A DNA stretch of 20,718 nt from Pseudomonadota bacterium (lineage in GTDB: Bacteria > Pseudomonadota > Alphaproteobacteria > UBA9219 > RGZA01), in assembly GCA_016195205.1 (NCBI GenBank), contig JACQAB010000145.1, forward strand, positions 1-20,718, written 5' to 3'. Below are positions 15,043 to 20,718 of the stretch, one piece after another; within the stretch, counting starts at the first letter, position 1, and every line of letters begins with the position of its first letter. The position numbers and the translations under genes are program-made. The notes beneath the pieces are model-generated. The model ran no database searches and had not been told where the DNA came from. It was given only the letters and a program-made list of their open reading frames with translations.

Positions 15043-15096
15043 GCGAAGGCTGGCTGCGCCAGGCATAGCAAGCACAGGGATAAAGCCCGTCTTCGC
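15043..15096 (+). repeat. 54-base repeat, copy A
   Basis: It matches copy B (15172-15225) at 49 of 54 positions without gaps. It starts GCGAAGGCTGGCTGCGCC and ends AAAGCCCGTCTTCGC. Its end leads into a hairpin: GCTCCC-TAAC-GGGAGC (15095-15110) nested in GCCCG/CGGGC (15085-15089 with 15116-15120). Confidence 0.75.
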
Positions 15097-15171
15097 TCCC
15101 TAACGGGAGCTTCGCCGGGCACGCTTCGCCCCTGCAAGTTTTTGCGCACGGCAGCGCCACGCGTAGCCCCG

Positions 15172-15225
15172 GCGAAAGCTGGCCGCGCCAGGCGTAGCAA
15201 GCGCGGGGATAAAGCCCGTCTTCGC
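15172..15225 (+). repeat. 54-base repeat, copy B
   Basis: It begins GCGAAAGCTGGCCGCGCC, 129 bases after the start of copy A. It likewise leads into nested stems (GCCC-TGC-GGGC inside GCCCG/CGGGC). All five differences are transitions, as expected from copies of one element that have since diverged. Confidence 0.75.
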
Positions 15226-15243
15226 CCTGCGGGCTACGCCGGG

Positions 15244-15277
15244 CAGTCTTCGCCGCGCTCCGCGCTTGCGAAGACTG
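15244..15277. repeat. Hairpin abutting the tRNA 3' end
   Basis: CAGTCTTCGC (15244-15253) and GCGAAGACTG (15268-15277) are perfect 10-base arms, with a further GCGC/GCGC stem in the 14-base loop. The right arm includes two bases of the encoded CCA end of the tRNA. On the minus strand it could stop the tRNA transcript, but no U-run follows. It reads as the third part of the palindromic element. Confidence 0.6.
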
Positions 15278-15351
15278 GTGGGCCCGGCAGGATTCGAACC
15301 TGCGACAACACCGTTATGAGCGGTGCGTTCTAACCGCTGAACTACAGGCCC
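15276..15351 (-). tRNA. tRNA with CAT anticodon, probably tRNA-Ile2 (lysidine-modified)
   Basis: The 76-base minus-strand sequence folds as a full cloverleaf: acceptor GGGCCTG with CGGGCCC, D-stem GTTC/GAAC, anticodon stem CACCG/CGGTG with loop CTCATAA (anticodon complement at 15316-15318), T-arm GCAGG-TTCGAAT-CCTGC, discriminator A and an encoded CCA. A CAT anticodon may be initiator Met, elongator Met or Ile2. It lacks the three G-C pairs in the anticodon stem typical of initiators. The C4-G69 and C5-G68 pairs, reported as recognition features for the lysidine synthetase TilS, favour Ile2, which reads AUA. Elongator Met remains possible. Confidence 0.95.
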
Positions 15352-15413
15352 TTCCCGCACGAAAATAGCAACGGCATTCCACGGGCGGAAGCCTGAATCC
15401 TATAACGCATCTT

Positions 15414-15441
15414 GCCGGGATAGTCATTTTCCAATCCCGGC
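15414..15441. repeat. Perfect inverted repeat upstream of the tRNA and glycosyltransferase
   Basis: GCCGGGAT (15414-15421) and ATCCCGGC (15434-15441) flank a 12-base loop. Neither side has a T-run, so it is not a standard terminator. It lies between the divergent tRNA and glycosyltransferase genes (220-base gap 15352-15571), in which I found no convincing promoter for either. Confidence 0.45.
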
Positions 15442-15571
15442 TTCCAAATTCGAGCATTCCGCGCATAAAGCAGCGCCCCTCGACTCGCCCCGATGTAATT
15501 CGCTAGTTTGTTTCACGCATAAATGGCCTGAAACCGGGCCCCACACCACCAGCACCAAGGCATGATTTTGT

Positions 15572-16510
15572 ATGAGTGACATAGCTTTTATTACCGGCGC
15601 CGATGCTAATTACTATCCTCTGCTGCGCGAGTGGCTGCATTCCATGCGCCGTTGCCCGCAAAGCGCCGCCTATGACATCTGCATTCTGGATGCCGGGTTG
15701 ACGCCCGATCAGGTGCGCGAACTTACCCCCCTGGTGACGCGCATCGTGAACCCCGATTGGCCAGCGCCCCTGCCCACCAGCCGGGTGCGCGGCAAGGAAT
15801 ACTTGAAAGCCTGCGTTTGCCGCCCCTTTATTCCCAAGATTTTTCCCGGCTACCAGGCCTATGTATGGATGGACGCCGACACCTGGATGCAGAACTGGGA
15901 GGCTTTCTCGCTTTTCCTTCGGTCGGTGAAAGAAAAGCCCGACCGCATCGCCGTGACCGGGGCCGACCGGGCCTATCCGCGCTCGGTCCTGCGGGTGAAA
16001 TGGTTTTTCCGCTGGCCGATCAGCGCGCGCAGCTTTTACCTGAACAACGCCCAGCTGGCTTTTGGCTTTGATATCGCCAAAAAACTGATCTCCCACCACA
16101 CCATCAGCGCCGGGTGTTTTGCCCTGGCGGCCGATGCTCCGCACTGGAAAAGGTGGCAAGAGCTGGTGGTCCAGGCCATGACGCAGGGCCGGGTTTTCAC
16201 CGCCGAGCAGATTGCCCTGGGCGTGCTGGTTCACCTGGAAAAATACAAGGCGGAAATTCTTCCCAGCTATACCCACTGGCTGGGTGGGAATAAGCCGCTG
16301 TGGGATGAAGAGCGTCAGCAATTCGTTGAACCCTATTTACCTTACGCCACCATCGGCGTGATGCACCTGGCCGGGGTGAACGCCATGCGCGCCGACCGCC
16401 GCGTGAAAGAACCCTATGAAACCCTGCAGGGAAATGTGATTCAGAATAACGTGCGCTATCCGCATTACGATGGCGGGGCGATTGTCGACGGCGCCCCGAA
16501 GCGCGCCTGA
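15572..16510 (+). CDS. GT-A-type glycosyltransferase (GT8-like)
   Basis: The protein has 312 residues. It begins MSDIAFITGADANYYPLLRE, an N-terminal nucleotide-sugar binding strand, and has DAD (101-103) within YVWMDADTWMQN, the metal-binding DxD motif of GT-A enzymes. HWLGGNKPLWDEE and GVMHLAGVNAMRA near the end fit the later substrate and metal-binding His positions of this fold. There is no signal peptide or membrane helix, so it acts in the cytoplasm, perhaps on surface polysaccharide. The sugar and acceptor are unknown. The ATG has only a distant AAGG; an upstream ATG at 15562 is in another frame and stops at once. It converges on the next gene with three bases between them. Confidence 0.8.
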   Translation: MSDIAFITGADANYYPLLREWLHSMRRCPQSAAYDICILDAGLTPDQVRELTPLVTRIVNPDWPAPLPTSRVRGKEYLKACVCRPFIPKIFPGYQAYVWMDADTWMQNWEAFSLFLRSVKEKPDRIAVTGADRAYPRSVLRVKWFFRWPISARSFYLNNAQLAFGFDIAKKLISHHTISAGCFALAADAPHWKRWQELVVQAMTQGRVFTAEQIALGVLVHLEKYKAEILPSYTHWLGGNKPLWDEERQQFVEPYLPYATIGVMHLAGVNAMRADRRVKEPYETLQGNVIQNNVRYPHYDGGAIVDGAPKRA

Positions 16511-16528
16511 ACTTCAGGCAAGGTTTTT
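16505..16528 (+). terminator. Terminator of the glycosyltransferase gene, overlapping both stop codons
   Basis: GCCTGAA (16505-16511) and TTCAGGC (16513-16519) form a perfect hairpin followed by AAGG and TTTTT (16524-16528). The arms contain the glycosyltransferase TGA and the TGA of the convergent gene (16514-16516). On the minus strand no U-run follows. Confidence 0.55.
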
Positions 16529-17665
16529 CCCGATCTTGGAGCGGAGAATAAGAACGGAGGTTCCTACAAGACCGGGAAGAGCGATGGCGGCAATGGCCAA
16601 AGGCAGGGAAAGACCTGCCGTGTAAAATCCGATGGCCAGAAGCAAGACCAGAATGCCGCCCACGTCGAAACCCACTTCGCCGTAATAGAAATACCAGAAG
16701 TGGTTGGGGGCCTTTTTCGACATGTTGTAAAAATCGGTGTCGACCTGGGTCATCAGCAGGCGGCCCATGGTCAGCGCCTCGCTGGCCACGACGCCCACCG
16801 GCGTGGTCACGACAAAGGCGCGCAACAGATATTGCAGTCCGTAAATGCCAAGGCCGATTTTGAAAAGGGAATAGCCCCGGCCCTTGTCCACCATCATCCC
16901 CACCACAAGCTGCAACACCGCCAGAACCAGCAACCCCGCCGTGGTAACCGTTCCAAACTTCATCAAATTTCCCATCATCAGGAAAACGGCCACCGGCCAG
17001 ATGAAGTTCGGGCCGACCTCGTGCAGGGCATTGCAGAAATGAAAAGCAAGCCCCCAGCGATTGGCGGGATCTTTCCAGCTTTCACGGAAAAGCGGCAATT
17101 CCTCGTGCTCATAAGGCAGCCGCAGCAACGGCCACGCCGAAAGCAGAATAAGAACGGCGGTTAAACCGAAAAGCGCGAAATAACTCAGGGTCGAGGCGAT
17201 CCACGCGCTGAGGAACGGCACGCCGGCTAGGGCGATAAGCGAAACGCACACCATCATGGAAAGCTGCTTGCCGCGATGCTCTTTCGCGCCCAGCACGCCG
17301 AAAAAAATGTTGAACGCCGTCCAGTAAAAGGTTTCCGCGGCGGCGAACAGAAGAAGATAAGCCACGAAAAACACTTTTTGCCCGGCCCAAGGCAGAAACA
17401 GCATGCTGGCGGCATAACATGCGGTGCCCAGGAGGATACCACCCTTCAGCCCCAGCTTCGGATAAAGGTAGACGTAGCTTATCCGGATGGGCAGGCGCAG
17501 CGCGTAAACGGCGGCCAAAACCAGAAGGGTTCCCACTACCCCAAATCCATGCTGCAAAAGAAACAGCGGCCCGAAGACCAGGCTGATCTTCTCGGCCACG
17601 TTGCGCAGGGCCGAATGAAGATAAAGACGGTTGACGTTACCGTCGCTGAAAAAGCGTTTGATCAT
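16514..17665 (-). CDS. MFS-like polytopic membrane transporter
   Basis: This 383-residue protein is hydrophobic throughout, with about 11-12 membrane segments, and contains YALRLPIRISYVYLYPKLGL and a later VVGMMVDKGRGYSLFKIGLG, the loop motif positions expected between paired helices of the major facilitator superfamily. The substrate is not evident. The N-terminus MIKRFFSDGNVNRLYLHSAL is cytoplasmic. It starts 32 bases after the stop of the PH-domain gene and the two are probably cotranscribed. The ribosome binding site is weak (AGG about ten bases upstream). The stop lies within the terminator hairpin of the convergent glycosyltransferase. A family more specific than MFS cannot be named. 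Confidence 0.75.
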   Translation of the reverse strand: MIKRFFSDGNVNRLYLHSALRNVAEKISLVFGPLFLLQHGFGVVGTLLVLAAVYALRLPIRISYVYLYPKLGLKGGILLGTACYAASMLFLPWAGQKVFFVAYLLLFAAAETFYWTAFNIFFGVLGAKEHRGKQLSMMVCVSLIALAGVPFLSAWIASTLSYFALFGLTAVLILLSAWPLLRLPYEHEELPLFRESWKDPANRWGLAFHFCNALHEVGPNFIWPVAVFLMMGNLMKFGTVTTAGLLVLAVLQLVVGMMVDKGRGYSLFKIGLGIYGLQYLLRAFVVTTPVGVVASEALTMGRLLMTQVDTDFYNMSKKAPNHFWYFYYGEVGFDVGGILVLLLAIGFYTAGLSLPLAIAAIALPGLVGTSVLILRSKIGKNLA

Positions 17666-17697
17666 TTAAGGGAACCTACTGACTTTCTAGCGAAATG

Positions 17698-18234
17698 TCA
17701 GTTGCCCTTCACCGACCCGCCGGGCTGGTTCTTTTCCACCCAGGTCATCAGGGCGTGCTTGAAAGCGAAAGGACGGGCGATATGGTCGATGGGCGTCACG
17801 CCGCCGCCCGTGCCGTGCACGAAGATCGAGCCGAAATCCAGCACGCGGCCCCATACCGTCTGGTCGATATTGGCGCCTTCCACGCGGTTCAGCATCAATT
17901 CGAAGGTGATGCGGCTGATGAAGCCACCCTTGGCGATCACGCGGCGGTTAGTCACCGCCAGCTCGGTAGAGATCAGGCGCAGATAGGCATGCGACAGCAT
18001 CAGCACGCCGCCCACCACTAGCGCCACGCCGGTGTAAAGCATGTAATTGCGCAGCTCGCCCATGATGCCCAGCGGTAACCAGCGATTCAGCATGTCCGGG
18101 GTGAGCAGGCAAAGAAACGCGCCGCTGATGCAACTGGTAAGGCCCGGCACAAAAATAATCCAATGCAGCTGGCCGGCATATTCCAGTCTTTCGTCCTTCA
18201 GCAGAACGGATTCTACATAAGATTGGCTAGCCAT
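17698..18234 (-). CDS. Bacterial PH-domain membrane protein (YdbT/bPH2-like)
   Basis: From ATG 18234 the protein has 178 residues; a TTG at 18252 would add six. Two membrane helices occupy about residues 23-45 and 65-90. They are followed by a cytoplasmic bacterial PH (bPH2) domain: LAVTNRRVIAKGGFISRITF, LNRVEGANIDQTVWGRVLDF and GSIFVHGTGGGVTPID. The TNRR(V/L)I and E-x-x-x-I-x-x-x-Q-x-x-x-G-R-x-x-x-(F/Y)G pattern is diagnostic of the family. The role of such proteins is poorly defined. A 66-base gap from trxB contains a weak hairpin, and the MFS-like gene follows 32 bases after the stop. Confidence 0.87.
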   Translation of the reverse strand: MASQSYVESVLLKDERLEYAGQLHWIIFVPGLTSCISGAFLCLLTPDMLNRWLPLGIMGELRNYMLYTGVALVVGGVLMLSHAYLRLISTELAVTNRRVIAKGGFISRITFELMLNRVEGANIDQTVWGRVLDFGSIFVHGTGGGVTPIDHIARPFAFKHALMTWVEKNQPGGSVKGN

Positions 18235-18297
18235 CGGGGGGCCTATAAACAAGGATCCCCCATCCCACCCTTATTGCCTTAACAAAAGCTTAATAAT

Positions 18298-18311
18298 CGC
18301 GCTGTAGCGCG
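18298..18311 (-). terminator. Weak terminator-like hairpin after trxB
   Basis: CGCGC-TACA-GCGCG on the minus strand, eight bases past the trxB stop, is followed by ATTATTAAGCTTTT. The stem is only five pairs and the T-run is interrupted, so termination would be partial. Confidence 0.35.
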
Positions 18312-18318
18312 GTTCGCC

Positions 18319-19260
18319 TCAGTGTTTTCCGGCCAGAAACTTTTCCGCTTCCAGCGCCGCCATGCAGCCCATGCCCGCCGCCGTAACGGCCTGGCGGAAA
18401 ATTTTATCCTTAACGTCGCCCGCAGCAAAGACGCCGGGAATGGAGGTGGCCGTGGAATCCGGCGCGGTTTTGATATAGCCGGCGTCATCCATATCCAGAT
18501 GACCCTGGAAAATTTTGGTGGCCGGGTCATGCCCAATGGCGACGAACACGCCTTCCACCGGCAGCACCTGCGTTTTTCCGGTCTTCACATTCTTCACGCG
18601 TAGGCCGGTCACCGATTTGGTCGGGCTGGTTTTACCTTCCACGGCATCGACCACGGAATCCCACACCACCTTGATCTTGGGATTGGCTTTGATCCGGTCA
18701 TGCAGGATTTTCTCGCCGCGAAAAGCGTCGCGCCGATGCACCATGGTGACGCTTTTGCACATTTGCGCCAGATACAGCGCCTCTTCCAGCGCGCTATTGC
18801 CGCCGCCGACCACGGCCACGTCTTTATTCTTGAAGAAGAAGCCGTCGCAGGTGGCGCAGCCGGAAACGCCGAAGCCGCGGAACTGCATTTCGCTGTCCAG
18901 GCCCAGCCAGCGCGCCTGCGCCCCCGTGGCGATAATCACCACATCGGCCAGATAGACATCCCCGCCCTCGCCCACGGCACGGAAGGGGCGTGATTTGAAA
19001 TCGACCGAGGCGATGCTGTCGAACAGGATTTGCGTACCCACATGCTCGGTCTGCTTCTGCATCTGCTCCATCAGCCAGGGGCCCTGGATGGTTTCGGCAA
19101 AGCCGGGATAGTTTTCTACGTCGGTGGTGATGGTCATCTGCCCGCCGGGCTGCATGCCCTGCACCAGCATCGGTTTTAAATTGGCGCGCGCGGCATACAC
19201 CGCCGCCGTATAGCCGGCGGGGCCTGCGCCGATGATGAGGATTTTTGTTTTATGTTCCAT
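18319..19260 (-). CDS. trxB: Thioredoxin reductase (NADPH)
   Basis: The protein has 313 residues, the normal length for the low-Mr bacterial enzyme. It passes electrons from NADPH through FAD to thioredoxin in the cytoplasm. The FAD-binding site is GAGPAGYTAAVYAARANLKP (11-30), with PGGQMTITTDVENYPGF nearby. The redox pair is Cys135/Cys138 in GCATCDGFFF. NADPH binding uses GGGNSALEEALYL (152-164) and HRRD (175-178), and the C-terminal FAD motif is VFAAGDVKDK. All key residues are present. The ATG follows directly on a C-rich sequence (AGCCCCCT) with no Shine-Dalgarno, part of an unusual inverted repeat in the leader. Confidence 0.97.
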   Translation of the reverse strand: MEHKTKILIIGAGPAGYTAAVYAARANLKPMLVQGMQPGGQMTITTDVENYPGFAETIQGPWLMEQMQKQTEHVGTQILFDSIASVDFKSRPFRAVGEGGDVYLADVVIIATGAQARWLGLDSEMQFRGFGVSGCATCDGFFFKNKDVAVVGGGNSALEEALYLAQMCKSVTMVHRRDAFRGEKILHDRIKANPKIKVVWDSVVDAVEGKTSPTKSVTGLRVKNVKTGKTQVLPVEGVFVAIGHDPATKIFQGHLDMDDAGYIKTAPDSTATSIPGVFAAGDVKDKIFRQAVTAAGMGCMAALEAEKFLAGKH

Positions 19261-19366
19261 AGGGGGCTAAGGGACTCGGGGGCTAGGGGACTTGGGGCGC
19301 AAATGATATAGAGCAGAAAAATTTCTCTTCCTAGCCCCCAAGCCCCCTAGTCGCCCAGCCCCCTAG
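19261..19366. repeat. G/C-run inverted repeat in the trxB leader, with quadruplex motifs on both strands
   Basis: On the plus strand 19262-19297 has five G-runs of 5, 3, 5, 4 and 4 with 3-4-base loops. On the minus strand 19335-19363 has runs of 5, 3, 5 and 5 with 2-6-base loops. The arms align to each other as an imperfect inverted repeat of about 35 bases around a roughly 36-base A/T-rich centre. Each arm is built from a unit like GGGGGCTAGGGGACT. The right arm overlaps the stop of the upstream gene and the left arm touches the trxB ATG. Confidence 0.8.
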
Positions 19367-20718
19367 AATCCGAACATATGATCCAGAGAGAAAGCTTGCT
19401 CGCCGCTTAAAAGCCCGTGATAGCCGAACAACCGGCAGGTGGAATCGCGCACAATAATATAACCATCCCTGGCCTTCTTTAGCTGATCGGCACTGAAAAC
19501 CTCGCTCACCTTCCAGTAATGCGAACCGCTGCAGGGGATTTTCACCTTATGCGTGGCGACTTCCGTTCCATCCTGCGCCGTGAGAAGGAAAGCGGTGTCC
19601 GAAGTTTCATGCCAGGGCGTAGAGGCCGGGTAGATCAGATGACAGAAGGTGTCATAGGGCGCCACGCCCAGCCGCAGGAACAGCCGGGTGGAAAGCCCCG
19701 GCGGGCGTCCGGCATAGCTTTGCGGTTCGTTCTTATAAACCAGCGCGGAATTGAACATGTGACTGCCGAAGCTGCTTTCGGCGGCATGGCCGGTTTTGCG
19801 GTCGACATAACGGAAGAGGCCATGCATCCAGCCATCGGCTTCGGCGCCGGCCGAAAAGTCGTAAAGGAATTCTACATGGCCGAAGCCGCCTTCCAGCCTT
19901 TTGCCGTTCAGCACTTTATCAACATCCAGCAACTGCGCGTGGTTGCGCAGCAGATTGCCCAAACGCTGTTCCGCCTGCTTCTGGCCCTTGGAATCATAAA
20001 CAAGGGCCATCAGCGGCAGATGCTGCTGGTTACGCCCCATGGGCGTGGGCAGGGCCAGGCTTTTATAATGGTCCAGCGGCAGGATGGGCGCGGGAAGAAT
20101 ATGCCCCTTGCCCATTTCCTTCAGCGTGGAAAGCTTGGGGTCCACTTTCAAATCGTCGCGCTCGACATTCACATGCGCCATGCGGCGGCGAGCGGGGCTG
20201 CCTTTTTTGAAAACCTCATAGCGCGGGCGCACCAGATATTTTCCGCAGGCAATTTCCACCTGTTGCGGCCAATGCGCCTTGGGCAACAACTCGGCCACGC
20301 TTAAACGGTAGGTGGCGAAGGGCGGAATGCCGTGCTTCAACCGGCACACCTCCCCCTCGCCCATTATGTTCAGGGCAATTTCGCCCTCGGGGATGGGAAA
20401 GGGCTGGCTGTTCTGCACCCACAGCACCACGTCTTCGCCCTCATCCGGAGCAGGCAACCCGGCGTAATAGTCGGCTGGCCAGGAGTTGGCGTCATGGGTG
20501 CAGGAAAGCATGTGGCTTTCATCGCCATAGGCATCAAGCGCATATTTTACAATGTCATGCCCGGCGGCTTTCGTAGCGTGGATAAACAGCTGGCCGCAGA
20601 ATTCGGGCAGGTTGAAGCGCTTGCGCACCTCTTTGCTGTCCAGAACAAAGGTACTTTGCGCCGGACCAAGCTTTTCATGCCACTCGGCTAGCAGCTTTCC
20701 ATCAGCGTCATACAGCCG
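19363..20718 (-). CDS. Large unrecognised protein, C-terminal part (runs off the right edge)
   Basis: The frame is open to the window edge, giving 451 codons without a start; codons upstream of GTG 20628 continue in frame (RLYDADGKLLAEWHEKLGPA), so the true start lies outside. I do not recognise a named family. The visible part has no membrane segment. It is rich in Tyr, His, Pro and aromatic residues and looks like beta-sandwich material, for example GQLFIHATKAAGHDIVKYAL, LSCTHDANSWPADYYAGLPA and LFLRLGVAPYDTFCHLIYP. It ends SLDHMFGF. The stop lies within the right arm of the G/C-run inverted repeat. It is co-oriented with trxB, but a shared transcript is uncertain because of that repeat. 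Confidence 0.8.
   Translation of the reverse strand, partial: RLYDADGKLLAEWHEKLGPAQSTFVLDSKEVRKRFNLPEFCGQLFIHATKAAGHDIVKYALDAYGDESHMLSCTHDANSWPADYYAGLPAPDEGEDVVLWVQNSQPFPIPEGEIALNIMGEGEVCRLKHGIPPFATYRLSVAELLPKAHWPQQVEIACGKYLVRPRYEVFKKGSPARRRMAHVNVERDDLKVDPKLSTLKEMGKGHILPAPILPLDHYKSLALPTPMGRNQQHLPLMALVYDSKGQKQAEQRLGNLLRNHAQLLDVDKVLNGKRLEGGFGHVEFLYDFSAGAEADGWMHGLFRYVDRKTGHAAESSFGSHMFNSALVYKNEPQSYAGRPPGLSTRLFLRLGVAPYDTFCHLIYPASTPWHETSDTAFLLTAQDGTEVATHKVKIPCSGSHYWKVSEVFSADQLKKARDGYIIVRDSTCRLFGYHGLLSGEQAFSLDHMFGF

Larger units (their letters stand above)
14811..15275. other. Gene-free palindrome-rich intergenic region
   Basis: Between the mini-gene and the tRNA I see no credible protein gene. The left half (about 14890-15040) is dense in short palindromes such as GCGCATGCGC and TTGCATGCAA. 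The right half (15043-15277) holds two copies of a 54-base repeat and several GC-rich hairpins. Frames that cross the region read through the repeats and the tRNA antisense and are not genes. Confidence 0.7.

Noticed and set aside
15028..15333. 101-codon plus-strand frame across the repeats and tRNA
   Set aside because: It reads the palindromic repeats and the tRNA antisense (giving the familiar spurious RIRTCDN string), so it is not a protein gene.
15414..15441. Inverted repeat as a terminator
   Set aside because: No T-run on either strand; kept only as an unexplained inverted repeat.

Overview
The window looks like a chromosomal segment of a GC-rich alphaproteobacterium. The evidence is the order yqeY-dnaG-rpoD with carA divergent from yqeY, a coiled-coil gene coupled to zapA, and the form of the sigma-70 factor. 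I cannot name a genus. No phage genes, transposases or CRISPR arrays are visible. The accessory elements are one toxin-antitoxin pair, a cluster of palindromic intergenic repeats and a G-rich inverted repeat.

Left part (1-7143, all minus strand): the start of zapA is translationally coupled to a small coiled-coil gene. Next comes a tightly overlapping operon carA, then a membrane protein with a spermidine-synthase-like domain, then carB. The overlaps of 4 and 17 bases mean the middle gene is translated with both subunits of carbamoyl-phosphate synthase. A roughly 240-base stretch inside carB is much more AT-rich than its surroundings.

Middle part (7258-13329, plus strand): yqeY, a HigB/HigA-type toxin-antitoxin pair with its own palindromic promoter, dnaG (primase), rpoD (sigma-70) and an unrecognised 202-residue protein. 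The higBA pair sits inside the usual yqeY-dnaG-rpoD block. dnaG begins 15 bases after higA with no obvious promoter of its own, so primase expression may partly depend on the toxin-antitoxin promoter.

Intergenic and RNA part (13331-15571): a secreted 10-cysteine protein with an extended -10 promoter, an EamA-type transporter, and a 19-residue lysine-rich mini-protein with a good ribosome binding site and its own terminator. These are followed by about 450 bases of palindromes and a 54-base direct repeat pair, then a tRNA with CAT anticodon (probably tRNA-Ile2, read after lysidine modification).

Right part (15572-20718): a GT-A-type glycosyltransferase (plus strand) converges on a minus-strand block of an MFS-like transporter, a bacterial PH-domain membrane protein, thioredoxin reductase (trxB) and the C-terminal part of a large unrecognised protein. 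The trxB leader lies in an imperfect inverted repeat of G/C runs, with quadruplex-type G-runs on both strands and no Shine-Dalgarno sequence before the trxB start.

The best candidates for something undescribed are the carA-SpeE-like-carB operon, higBA inside the primase operon, the lysine-rich mini-gene and the G-run leader of trxB. All functional statements are inferences from sequence; no database search was run.
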